A DNA stretch of 64,000 bases, taken from Selaginella moellendorffii. Lineage: Eukaryota > Streptophyta > Lycopodiopsida > Selaginellales > Selaginellaceae. The notes beneath the pieces were generated by a model that saw only the letters and a list, made by a program, of their open reading frames with translations, searched no databases and had not been told where the DNA came from. Of this stretch, positions 34,637-46,450 are shown in pieces (the first letter of the stretch is position 1; each line of letters begins with the position of its first letter). The position numbers were made by a program, and so were the translations under genes. The stretch lies in the NCBI RefSeq assembly GCF_000143415.4, contig NW_003314261.1, positions 3,960,880 to 4,024,879 on the forward strand, read 5' to 3'.

Positions 34637-34960
34637 TCAATATTTGCATACATCGAATTTGTAACAGACTCTTTCCTTGTAATGGCAAGGACGCCACCGC
34701 ATTTAGCACGTCCGGCTAAAGAAAGACAACACAAATACGAGACAGCAAGAGCTTGCTGCTGTTCTACAAGACCTTATCCTGCCCCCGGCGGGTCTGCAAA
34801 AAGCTTGCCGACCATCGACTAGCTCAAACTCAACTCGACTTTACACTAGCACAGCTTCGTCTGCCACAGATCGCGGATGCTGCTCCCCCCTCGACTCGAT
34901 CGAGATTTAAGATGGTCTTCTGCACCAAGTCGGTCACTTCGAGAGATCCAGAAAAGAAAT
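34637..34960. other. Spacer between PPR and importin-alpha units
   Basis: Positions 34690-34960 match 55540-55860 closely, including CTAGCTCAAACTCAACTCGA. It is the intergenic spacer of the duplicated unit. Short ORFs in it lie in shared non-coding sequence. Confidence 0.6.
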
Positions 34961-35872
34961 AGCATACCTCAACCGGAATTGAAGCCACCACTCGGCACAG
35001 TAGGCTGATTCCCGAATGCAAATGGGCGCTGGAGCTACGCCAGGAGCAACGTTCTCTTCGTCTTCCTCCACCCAGTAGCTGTTGAGGATCTTGATCACCT
35101 TGTCGTATATCTCGTTGTTATCGTGGGTTTCGATCTTCTCCAGGCCCTCCGCCTCGTCCATGAACTTGGCGTAGATGTTGATGGAGCCAGTGTTTCCCGG
35201 GTCCTTCTCCGTCTCGCAGACCGTGAGGATGTTTTCTAGGCCCTCCAAGGCCACCACAATGATCTTGGCATCGGAACAGTTGAGGAGGTCGCATAGAGGC
35301 TTGATGCATCCCTGGTTCACGAGATACCTGCGTCTCCAGAGTCAGATACTGCGTCTCAGCGCAATGACAGCCTACTTGATTTGTTCATGTGTACCGCCAG
35401 AGGTTGCATTGGAAATGGCCCACGCTGCCTCTTTCTTTATGTCAAACTCGGCGTTGGCAAGAAGTTCCACAAGAGGCAGAATGATGTTGGCTTCAATGAC
35501 GGCCTGAATTTGGTCCTTGTTGCCGGCGGTGATGCTCGAGATTGTCCAGCAAGCATCCTTCTTGTTGTAAACATTGGTGAGAAGATGTAACAACGCACCA
35601 TTGTTATGATGAACTGAAATAAATTTAAAGGCAAGCGTAAGAAACATCTAGGATGTTCCGTTTCAAGTTTACCTGCGTTTGGACATCGTCACCAGTCACA
35701 ATGTTTCCCACCGTACGAAGAGCAGGAATGAGAACATTCAGTGAAGGATACCTGGAACCAAGAATGTCAGGCTAGTTAAATGTCACAGCCAAAGACATGA
35801 CTTACATGAGTAGACTCACAAGACATGGACACACACCAGCCTCAATGACAGCTTTAATCTCATCGTTTGTAC
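34961..35872 (-). pseudogene. Importin-alpha pseudogene 1, 3' exons (continued at 44281)
   Basis: It matches exons 9, 8, 7 and part of 6 of the intact gene at 55863-57917. Lesions include a 5-base loss in the exon-9 tail near 35020 (frameshift before the normal C-terminus) and deletions in the exon-8 segment near 35560-35600. Homology stops at 35872 in exon 6, where element F begins. The 5' part lies beyond the insertion. Confidence 0.8.
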
Positions 35873-36172
35873 AATTGCATTATGTTGTGCATGATCTAAT
35901 CTATGGCTCCGATGCAACCTTGGGTTCAAAATTGAAATTCCCTGAGCGTGGGTTTTTGGTTGATACACTAGTCTTATAGTATATGCTAGTAGTTAAAATT
36001 ACTAGCCTTTCAAAGGGGGAAATCTAAATTGTGGATCCCTATCTCTATTCATCATTTTTTATCAATTCACAGCATTCTTTCACTCATCCTTCTTCTCAAC
36101 CCTTGGAGATTGGGCCCTTTTCTCTTTTGTTTTCTTATTGACAATATGAAGAGGAGTATCCACACCATTTCA
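35873..36172 (+). repeat. Element F 5' LTR, rearranged left end
   Basis: From about 35972 to 36172 it aligns with the 3' LTR and ends ATTTCA. Positions 35881-35970 match the 3' LTR only in reverse complement, and the first 25 bases of the 3' LTR (43955-43979) are missing. The left end was therefore inverted after insertion. Confidence 0.7.
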
Positions 36173-36174
36173 TT

Positions 36175-36188
36175 TGGCGACCATAACC
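36175..36188 (+). promoter_or_regulatory. Candidate primer-binding site of element F
   Basis: TGGCGACCATAACC lies two bases after the LTR end. Sites beginning TGGCG occur in several plant gypsy lineages. I cannot name the priming tRNA. Confidence 0.5.
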
Positions 36189-36309
36189 TCTGAATTCCCC
36201 TTCAAGTTCACAAATTCTTCCATTCTTTCTCCATTCTCTATGCATAGATAGCAAGAATGATCTAGAAATCTACCCAACTTGCCAAAATTCACCTAGATTC
36301 CACAACCCA

Positions 36310-39300
36310 ATGCCACCACCAACATGGATCAACAGCATCCAAGCAGTCGCCACCCAACGCAGTAGAGGTAGACACTTCCCAGAGGAGATCTTTGAAGAAT
36401 CTGAAAGCTCTCTCTCAAGATCTCCAAGTCCAATCACCGACAAAGAACACCAACAACTCTCTTTGACAAGAAACTCCAATCACCAGCACCTTCATCAGCG
36501 GACGCCCTCGGCCACTTCATTGGCAAACTCCATTCTGAGCAAAAGACCACACACTCCAAGCTCAAGAACTCAACTAGTGCATTTGACACAAACCAACATC
36601 ACTGCCAAAACAAACCCCTCTTCCGGGCAGTCGTCGACCCAACAATCCTAGCACTCCGACACAATTCCAGTTCCTGTGCCCACTCCAAATATCGAAGCAC
36701 ATCCTCAGAACCTACACCAACGACAAACCCATCACACTACTACCTGGTATTGGAGAACTTGTCAAGGGACAACTTCACAACGCACCACTGATTTTTCGAC
36801 AACCCCTCTAACAGAGTCAGCAGCTCAGTACCGAAATGACAGTCCGAACTTGGTTTGAAGTCAACACGTTCACCACAACAACTCTCACCAATCATGCCAT
36901 CGCCCAATCCGGACTCGAACAACTCGACGACATTATTGAAGAAATCATTCCTGACAAACCCGAGTATCTGAAACTCTTCATCGAACTCCATCTCAGCACC
37001 AGCAAGTGGAAGACCAGTCTGCATACTGCGCCAGCCAACTCGACCCAACACAACTCAACTAACCACCACCCAACACAACCCAACCCAACACGCACCACTG
37101 TCGACAAAAAACAAGCTCAAGAAACAAGTCGACCAAATCTGTCATTACCAGATTCCTGACAATTTTATCAACAATCAGCCCGCCAATAGTCTTCTCAAAG
37201 TTCTGCCAGAACTGCATGACTAACTGCGGATGCGAATCCGATAATGACAACAAGTAGACGAATGCATGTATCCAAAACCAAGAAGAACATCCAGCAAGTC
37301 GGAAGAAGACCGACAACGGCTTATCCAATGTTTAGATAGAGATTTGAAGAATTTAGAAATAAAGAGAAAGCAAGACCAAAAGAAGTTGAATTAAGTTATC
37401 AAACCCTCCAAGAGAGAGAATTACATCCGACACAAATTGTTACTGCAAGCTAACTCCAATGAACCAGTCTCGGACATTTGTGAAGAATACAACAACTACA
37501 CAACACCACTGGACACACCACCGGCAGCACCCTTGACGGCACCCACCGAAGTGCTTGAGCCTGACCAAACATTCGAGCAGTCGACACAGACTATGCCCGA
37601 GCAACAAAACATTTTTCAAGCAGCATACAACCACTTCAAAGGTACATTCAACGACAAACGACCAAGTTTCCTACCCAGCTTCACAGACTTCACCAGACCG
37701 GCACCATTTTCGCCATACCGACCGATCTTCACAACACCAATATATCCCACATTTGCGTTCAACATCTACCAAAGCTCGCTATCAGCAAGACCTTTTGAAC
37801 ATGCTTTCAACTTCAATGCACCGACAAGACAAGAACTTGACTTCACCCACTACAGTCGCACTCCGATATACCCAGTCAACAGCGGTAAAGAAGAACAACC
37901 TGAATCGTCCAATAGTCAAGCACTTGACGAGTAAGTCAACAACTCAGACCGAGCTGCCGAACAGCTACAATCATCCAACAACAACGAGATCGACAAACCA
38001 ATCATCGACGACAACAATCTTCCACTGCAACCACAATCACCACACAACTATACATTTGAAGAACTCTTTGACAATTTAGAAGAACAACCACAACCAATAC
38101 AACATAACTCCAACAAGTACGTCCACAACAAGTTTGAGCAGCATCTTCCGGAGATCAACACTGGCAAGCAGCCCGATGCCAACGAGACACCCGAAAACAG
38201 TCCCAACATAGAAGACAAAACAGAGGAGAGTCCACTAAACAACAACAACAATTCCCCAGCTTCCTCCTACACTGACTTTGCTGTCGACCCCGACAACCCC
38301 TTGCTACAAATCACCTTCGGACTCCACAGTGAGAACCCGACAAAACAACCTCGACAATACCAACAGCAAATGGCAGTCACTACCACCATCGCTAACATAC
38401 CTATTAGAAGACATGTCTCCTATCCACTATTTCATGGTCTGAAGTCAGAAGATGCTGAGAAACATGTGGAATAGTTCCGAGAAGCAATCTGCATCAACAG
38501 CCAGACGACCGAACTCCCATACTACTTTCAATGTACCCTTCGAAAGAGAGCCAACGAATGGGCTCAAACGCTTCCTCAAAATACAAGTTTCAACGACCTC
38601 ACACTCAAGCTCATTGACCGATTCAAGTCTTCCCTCACTCAAAGTCAATGAAACCTTCACTCAACAAATGCAGAAATAGTGCCACCGAAACTTTACTTTA
38701 CCAGTGGTCCATGCAAGGCCTACAACGATCCCTCTGAGAAGTGGCAACACACATCAATGTCACCACTTACCTTGAACTAGCAAGAGCCCTTCAAGACATT
38801 CAAGCTCGACAAATGACAGCACAAGTTGACAACACAGATAACTCAGATTCTGATAGCAGTTCCAACGACAACTCCGACAATGAACTCGGAGAGAGCACCA
38901 AGTCAAAACTTCGGAAACTCAAGAAAACAATCAACAAGCTCAAGGGAAAAGTCAAGGCCGACATCAAAGAATTTCAATCTGGAATTTGGTGTACTAAGTG
39001 CAAGAACAAAGAACATCCAGCAAGTGACTGCAAGCTCCAAATCTCCAAATGCCAGATCTGTGCCAAAGAAAGTCATGATGCCAAGACTTGGAGATTTCAA
39101 AATTCTCCAGAAGTTCGACAAGTCTCAAACTATCCCTGACAGCAGTTTCGACAACCATATCCAAATCAATACTTCGACAACTACCCGGCACCACCTCCGA
39201 CAAACTAGAGACTGCCGAGAAACAACTTCCAACAACAGAGTCGACAATGGAATGATCAACCTTGCTGCAACAACTACAACAATTACAACAATGGCTACAG

Positions 39301-42300
39301 TAACAACTACAATGATCGACAATACCTGCCGAACCGGAACTACCTAGTAAACCGAGACAACTACAACCAAGGATACCAACAATACCCAAGATACCAGAAC
39401 CAAAGATACCAAGGCCAAGGTTATCAAGACCAGGGCTACCAAGGCAACTACAACAACCGGCCATGGCAACCTCAACTTCAAAACCAAAGAGGTCCGTCAA
39501 GACTTGGTCCACTACCTCCTCAACAACAAGATCAGAACCAGCAGCAACCACCAACAACAAGGATGGTCAAGACCGACAAACTACCTTATGCCGACAATGA
39601 TGACTCCGATCCTCAAGTCATGGCAATACAAACCCGAGTACAAATTCAAGCAGAAAAACAATCGGACAGCAATTCTGGAGATCATTAAGAGAAGGGCTCG
39701 GAGAGCCCGATAAAACTCTAGGAATGGAAAAAAAAGCAGAAGTTAGCCACCAAGATACAACGTCAACTTGCTCTACAACCACCCGAGTTAGTGATTTTAG
39801 ACTCCGATAAGGAAGCTCAACCATCACCAGCTTTACAACAATGCCAAGACTCAATACCAGAAAACCAACAGACAAATCGTCCGACATCGACATCGACACC
39901 AGAACACAATCTAGCAAACTTCAAGGAAATCCAAGAAGTAGCAGAGACTACCCTCAGCCAAAATATTCAGATCACCATCGGCCAATTGCTGAAGATTGCA
40001 CCCTACCTCACAAAACAGCTCACTGATCTGACATCTGCACTGACCAACACTCTGACAGACTCACCCAAACTCAACCCGACATGGACAGCTGTTGACACAT
40101 TTCAAACCAAGATTCAACCAGGCAATTGCGACAATGATGTTCCGACAATCGACCTAAGACTCAACAAACACCTTGTTCGCAGAGCCATAATTGACGGCAG
40201 CTCCAGCATCAATATTATTGAAGAAAGTCTTGTTCAACAGCCCAACATTGGCCCAATCCACCCGGCACCTTTTAATGGCCGACCACCAATCTGTGCAACC
40301 CAAAGGCATCATCCGAAAAGTGAACACCACCATTCAAGGTATCGAAATATCAGTCAACTATGTCATCTTCAAACTACTAGAGCAGACTGACAGATACTTG
40401 ATTCTCCTCAGTCAACCTTGGCTCTGAACCACCCAAGTTTATCAAGACTGGCCCAACAACAATCTTATCCTTCGAGCACCGGATGGCCCGACAACCATGT
40501 CGACAAAAGCGACCAAATCACTGTCCAGCCACAACCGACCTATTGACTTGGAAGAATATAATCTTGAAGATGGCCTTGACGACTATGAAGAACAACAAAT
40601 TCTCAAAGCCTACCCCAATCTCGAACCTTTGGCCGAGATTGACCTATTCTGAATCGTCACCGACTTCCAATGAAAATGACCACTAATTACATCAGCACTG
40701 AAAAATCCAGTCACTCGAGATACAAAACTCAAAGTGCTACCAGCATTCACAGTCGACAACCACAACAAAGTTGCCTACATTCCGTCAATTCTAGCGAACC
40801 AAAAACTTGAAAAAGTCAGCCTGGCCAACAACGGCAACGAACACTACATTGTACTCGCCACCGACATCTTGGCAAGTTTTCGAGACAAAGGCATCAAACT
40901 TCTCCGAAAGAAAAAACCACTTGTTCGCTTGGAGTTACCAAGACCTTAAGGGAGTTTCGCCAAAACTCAGCCTTCACACCATCACTCTTCTTCCAGACTC
41001 AAAACCGAGAAGACAAGCAGCCTACCGGATGAATCTGAATCTGATGGAACAAGTAAAGAAAGAACTTGACAAGATTCTCCAAGTCAAGTACATCTACCCA
41101 ATTCAGAATCCAATCTGGCTTTCCCCACTAGTGGTTGTGCCAAAGAAAAATGGCAAACTTCAAATCTGCATCAACTATAAACAGCTCAACGACGCCACTA
41201 AAAAAGATGTCTTCCTGATACCATTTACCGATGAAGTTCTTGACGCAGTCACCGGACACGAGATGTACTCCTTCCTCGATGGTTTCTCCAGCTACAACCA
41301 AATTCACATTGCTGAAGAAGATCAGCACAAGACAGCATTCATCAGTCTCTGGGGATCCTATGCATACTGACAAATGCCTTTCGGACTCTGCAACGCCCCA
41401 TTTACCTTCCAAAGGCTCGTCACTAACACTTTCTGAGACTACCTCACCGACTTCATGATCGACATCTTGAATGCCTTGAGAAATGCCTCAACAAGTGCGA
41501 GGAGAACAACATAGCACTCAACCCCAACAAATGCACTTTCTTCGTCAAATCTGGAGTACTTCTCGGCCACATTGTCTGCAAAGACGGCATTCTCATCGAC
41601 AAAGACAAAGTCGACGTCATCTCCAAACTCGAACCGCCGAAGAATCAAAAAGAACTTTGATGTTTCCTTGGCAAAGTCAGATGTCACCGATGCTTCATCC
41701 ACAAGCATGCTCACATCGCCATACCACTCATCGATGGACTGAAGCACGATGCCCAATGAACATGGACATCCGAACAGCAACAAGCATTCGAAAATCTCCG
41801 ACTCAAACTAACAATAGCACCGATCCTTGCCAAACCTGACTGGACACAAGAGTTCCACATTCATGTCGACACTTCTGACATCGCCACTGGCTCATTTCTG
41901 AGCCAAACTCAACATGACAAATGAGATCAACCGATCTACTATGCCAGCCAACTACTCAACCCAACTGAACGAAATTACACCACCATAGAGAAAGAAGCTC
42001 TCGGCATGATCTACTCACTTCAGAAGTTCCGACACTACATACTGTCAACCAAAGTCGTCCTTTTTGTCGACCACAAGGCACTCCTTTACCTCATCAACAA
42101 GCTGATACTATCTGGTCGAATATCAAGATGGTTCCTTTTACTACAAGAATACAACTTTGAGATCATCCACAAACCCGGCAAAAATCATGAGCAAGCAGAT
42201 TACCTCAGTCGGATCACCACTAGCGACAAACCTGAAAGACTCACTGATGACTTACCTGACTCAAACCTATTCCAAGTTTCAATACTGGCAACCTGGCTCG

Positions 42301-43540
42301 AACATCTTCAGTTACCTGAACTCAGCAAAAGTTCCAGATCAGGACACCACGTCCGACCAAAAGAAGACTTTTGTTGCTAAAACCCACCAATACTCAGTCA
42401 TCGGAGGCACTCTCTACAAACTCGGCATTGATGCATCAAGCCGCCAAGCACAACTCAAATCATCAAGGAAGCTCACGATGGACATTCTGGTGGACACTTT
42501 GCTGCCAACACCACAACTTGGAAGATTCTTCAAGCCGGCCTCTGGTGGCCAACACTTTAGCACGACACTGAAGAATTCTGCAAACGCTGCGACACATGTC
42601 AACAACACTGATTACCACCGAAAACTCAGACTCAACAACTCAACCCAACATTCCCGATGGCACTATTTCAAAAATGGGGACTTGACTTCATTGGACCCCA
42701 AGTCAGCACTTGTCAACAAAAGCAATACATCGTCGCCGCCACCGATTACACTACCAAGTGGGCTGAAGCAATACCTCTCCGACACGCCACAGCGAAAGCA
42801 ACAGCAACCTTCATCTATGAAAATATCATCACTCGTTTCGGCACACCACTCGAACTCGTCACCGACAGAGGCACCCACTTCATCAATGAAACGATCAAAC
42901 ATCTCACCACCGAGTTCAAAATTTGACACAAAACGTCGACACCATACTATCCTCAAGTCAACAGTCAAGCAGAAGCAATGAACAAAACACTGAAGACCAT
43001 CCTCAAAAAAGTCATCAACGATTCCAGCAAAGACTAAGACGACAAACTTCTTGATGTACTTTGGGCCTATCAAACTGCATATAAATTCACCACCGACATG
43101 ATGCCATTCAAACTTGCCTTCGGAACAGAAGCCATCACGCCAATTGAGTTCATCATCCCAAGCATGCAAGTCACCGTCAAGTATAATCTCGACACATGAC
43201 ACGCAATTCGAGAAAGGCTTCAGCAACTCAAACGTCTCGATGAACTTTGACTCAACGCCCTCTGGACACTTCACGCCATCCAAAAACAGAGAAAAGCTCG
43301 ACACAACCGACAAGCATCCTAGCACAACATTCCAAGATATAGCATTGACAATCATGTTCTCAGGTACCAAGGACCCATCGGCAAACTTGGCCGAAAACTC
43401 CACACCAACTGGCAAGGACCTTTCAAAATCATTACACTCTACCCCAATGGCACTGCCAAAGTCAGCACACTCACCGAAGACTTCAACCTCAACAAACTTC
43501 AACCATATCACATTGACATGTTCAGCATTAGCACCTTAGC
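36310..43540 (+). pseudogene. gag-pol: Element F Gag-Pol remnant
   Basis: The Gag part covers about 37437-39140 and ends with CTKCKNKEHPASDC (C-X2-C-X4-H-X4-C, near 38995) and a second partial knuckle. A protease-like segment may lie near 40120-40420. RT spans about 41050-41500, with MYSFLDGFSSYNQI and MPFGLCNAP. RNase H spans about 41810-42220 and includes SRI after a HKPGK motif. Integrase, about 42560-43100, keeps GLDFIGP and LVTDRGTHF. Stops include TGA before QMPFGL (41368-41370) and in TFxDYL (41434-41436), both expected to be Trp. There are several frameshifts, so no intact protein is possible. Confidence 0.8.
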
Positions 43541-43954
43541 AAATTTCCGACCCAAACTGACAAACACCATCGACAATCACCTTGGCAGACAAAATTTAAC
43601 TCAACTCAGTTTGACACAACTCAATTTGACTCAACACGAACTCATCCACCAACTTTAGCAACAAACAATAGCAAAAATCTCTAAGTCCTAAGCTACTGGT
43701 GGACCAACGCCACCTTAGCAGATCTCAATAGTTAAACTTGAGTTAACTTCATCACCAATCTCCATCATTGATCTTCCATTAAGACAAGTCAAACAAGATC
43801 AATAGGTAGCTGAGCTCCAGGAAGATGGGACAGATCCACTAGACAGTGTCCCCAATCACAAGTTTACACTCTCGCAATTGAAGCATCGCTTCTATCAACT
43901 TGAGCAACAGCAATAACAAGCAATGGAGACTAACTATGTTCATGCTGAGGATGG

Positions 43955-44280
43955 TGTCTAATTTTGTCAAGGGAGTAGAATGTATCAACCAAAAACCCAG
44001 GCTCAAGGGACTCCAACCTTGAACCCAAGGCTATATTAGATCATGCAGATTAAATCATGCACAGCATATAGCATATGTTGGCAATTAAAACTACTACCCT
44101 TTTAAAGAGGGGAATCTGAATTGTGGATCTCCATCTCCATTCATCATTTTCTTATCAATTCACAACATTCTTTCACTCATCCTTCTTGGAGAGTGAAGCC
44201 CTTGGAGATTGGGCCCTTTTCTCTTTTGTTTTAGTACTAACAATAGATTTCCAATGAAGAGGAGTATCCACACCACTTCA
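43955..44280 (+). repeat. Element F 3' LTR
   Basis: It begins TGTCTAATTTTG after a purine-rich stretch (GCTGAGGATGG) and ends ACTTCA. This is the better-preserved LTR, 326 bp. Confidence 0.7.
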
Positions 44281-44850
44281 ACTACCTTATTAGTTGAATG
44301 AATAAAGCAGGACTTGACTGCAAGAAACAACACCAACCAACAATCAAAATCTGTATTGACATGCCTACAAAGGATCCACATGCATACCTGCTCAAAGTTT
44401 GGTTGCCGCTTGCCACGACAAAAGTTTGGTAGCGTCCAGGTTGCGTTGCGCAGCATAGACAGCTCCGCATTTTCGTTCAGCTGTGCTAGCAAAGGCATCA
44501 TGGCATTGTTATTCAGGACGAGATCTCGGCACTTTGGAGAGTCGCCAGCGACATTACCAAGAGCCCATTCTGCTTGTAGTACGAGACAATGTCAGGTTCC
44601 AAGGTTCCAAGCTTTAAAACTGCGAAAAGAAACAATTACTTGATCCCGGACATCCTCACATGCAGATGAAAGAAGATGCACTAAGATAGGCACAGCCCCA
44701 TGGTTTATAACGACCGTTGTGTGATCGGAAGTGCCAGACGCAATATTCGTAAGAGCCCATTACTCGAATTAACGACCCCAAACACCTTTTGTAAAAAATA
44801 GACTTACCTGAAGCTTGAAAAACTCCACAAATCGACTGGTTTAATACCTT
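44281..44850 (-). pseudogene. Importin-alpha pseudogene 1, 5' part (exons 6 to 3)
   Basis: This continues the relic at 34961-35872 after element F. It covers the rest of exon 6 (about 44285-44325), exon 5 (about 44390-44575), exon 4 (about 44640-44765) and a broken exon 3 near 44810-44845. Homology ends there; exons 2 and 1 with the importin-beta-binding domain are absent. Confidence 0.75.
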
Positions 44851-44929
44851 TTCATACCTTTTTATACCTTTTCTCTGAAAGGTATGAGAGCCCAAAAGAT
44901 CAACGAGCCCCAGGTCGCATCGGGCATCT

Positions 44930-45130
44930 CCGGGGTTTAGATTCTTTGTGTTTGGTTGAGATTGAAGCTGCTTCTGGAAGAGGTGATCTGCTGGAAGCAT
45001 TTGGCAGGTGGATGATCCAACCCGTCAAAGAAATGCTAAAAAAAACACGGCCAGCTCATAGCTTACCTGCGAATCAATGGATCCCGAGGCATGACAAGAG
45101 ATCCCGTTTAATCTGTGTGGAAACCTGACA
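44930..45130 (+). other. Possible exon fragment, unrecognised
   Basis: A 60-codon ORF (44946-45128) contains RGDLLEAFG. An inverted relative at 54240-54390 on the minus strand reads RDLLKAFGVQDPKDLDW, so the reading frame may once have been coding. I do not recognise the family. Confidence 0.3.
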
Positions 45131-45218
45131 AAGACGATCACAGATATATTACCATGATTGGTCCGTTGTAAATTAATCAACGATTTTAGTTGTAGCTCCA
45201 CAAAGGAAGATTGAAATT

Positions 45219-45657
45219 TCATGGCTTGAATTCTTTGAAACACTTCCCATCGATTAGATAAGCTCCGATAGCGAACCTCACAGCCCAGACATTCTTTGGT
45301 CTCCTATCAATTATCCTGCACAGTTTTCCCTGAGTACGAAAAAGAATTTGTGGTAGAGATTTACCTGCCAACATCCCCAGGGCGAATTACTCCATCGTTT
45401 TTGCGCAGCATTGGCATTGGCTCGGCAGTCTTGAGGATTTGAGGAGCCTCAGTGACTACTACTGGAGTTCCAATGCCAATCCCTTTGGATGACGAAGCAG
45501 AGCCAAGGTTGTTGATCTCGGGAATGGGCTTCAAGATTTGCCATCCCTCGGGAACAATTTCCACTTTTCTTGGCTCCTCATTCGCATTGCCATCCAGAGC
45601 TTTCACTTTGAGGCTTCCCAATCTATTGATCAAGCAACTCTTCAATATAGAAGTCAT
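45219..45657 (-). CDS. Small two-exon protein, 129 aa, unnamed
   Basis: Exons are 45365-45657 and 45219-45315, joined by a 49-nt GT-AG intron. The start chosen is the ATG at 45657; an upstream in-frame ATG at 45729 gives an AT-rich, unlikely extension. The N-terminus (MTSILKSCLINRLGSLKVKA) could be an organelle-targeting peptide. The C-terminal third is compact: GVIRPGDVGR, then DRRPKNVWAVRFAIGAYLID. This looks like a small beta-rich (SH3-like) domain, but I cannot name the family. A deleted, inverted relic lies at 54070-54140. It is probably a real gene, since the splice sites join cleanly. Confidence 0.55.
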
Positions 45658-45699
45658 TTTTGTTTTCCCTTCTAGGTATGAATCGATTTTAATATAACT

Positions 45700-46450
45700 A
45701 GAATTTACATAATTATCTACACAAAGCATCTGAAATTAAGAGCATATTTAGCACTGTCTACACTCACTAATAAATGCTGCCAATGCCAAAGTCCAAGCCC
45801 CAATATTTTCTTCACTTGCAACAACCGTTCCCCATCCAGCCCTTGCACCAAGCTCTGCTACACATGAGCCTGAACAAAACAAACTCAAGCCTTCTGAACC
45901 AAGCCTCCATGGCTGCATAGAACTAAGAATAAAACCTCACTTGGCAAAACACTGTATAAATATAAACAACTTATGAATGAATATGAATGAATGAATGAGA
46001 ACTAAGAATGTGTGGAGAAACACTGTCCAAAAACATGTCCATAAAGAAGCCCAACACTTTGCAAATATTTCCATTCGAGCATATGCTGAATCACGGCATT
46101 CCAAGGCACAGTGGTACAAACAAACCTTGAGAAAAACACACATCGGCAGCCCACAATTCAGAGCATGTTCCATACATTCAATAGCTACCATCATGTTGAT
46201 GTCATGCTTCCAACAGTTTCTCATAATCAGATTTGCCACAAGAAGAGACCCAGCTTTGCAAAGTTTTTTCTAAGTGACGGAGTCTAGAAGAATTCCTCTA
46301 GATTTCATTTCCAAAAACACTGAGATTACATTTTTGCCATGACCATTCTTGACACCCATACTTTTTGAAATAGCCAGCAAATTCTAGATGTTGTGTTAAG
46401 ACTGTTGAGGAAATATCCCCTACTTAGGCATATGCTTCAAGCCTTGCATT
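45700..46450 (-). pseudogene. PPR pseudogene, unit 2
   Basis: It is parallel to 32480-33390, the 3' flank and C-terminal third of the intact PPR gene. It has many deletions (for example about 60 bases lost near 45870 and 150 near 46370) and in-frame stops. It breaks off where the AT-rich retroelement relic begins. Confidence 0.75.

Larger units (their letters stand above)
35873..44280 (+). mobile_element. Element F: decayed Ty3/gypsy retrotransposon in an importin-alpha pseudogene
   Basis: About 8.4 kb with LTRs of about 300 bp (35873-36172 and 43955-44280). The coding direction is plus. A Gag relic has a CCHC motif; RT, RNase H and integrase relics follow in that order, so it is Ty3/gypsy. 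No chromodomain is seen. It shares no close sequence with A or B. The host exon lost about 40 bases at the junction and no target duplication is visible. Many nonsense codons derive from TGG or CGA, which points to old age and cytosine deamination. Confidence 0.85.

Noticed and set aside
34118-34822. 234-codon plus-strand ORF
   Set aside because: It is antisense to the PPR gene and the unit spacer; the PPR repeats on the minus strand explain the open frame.
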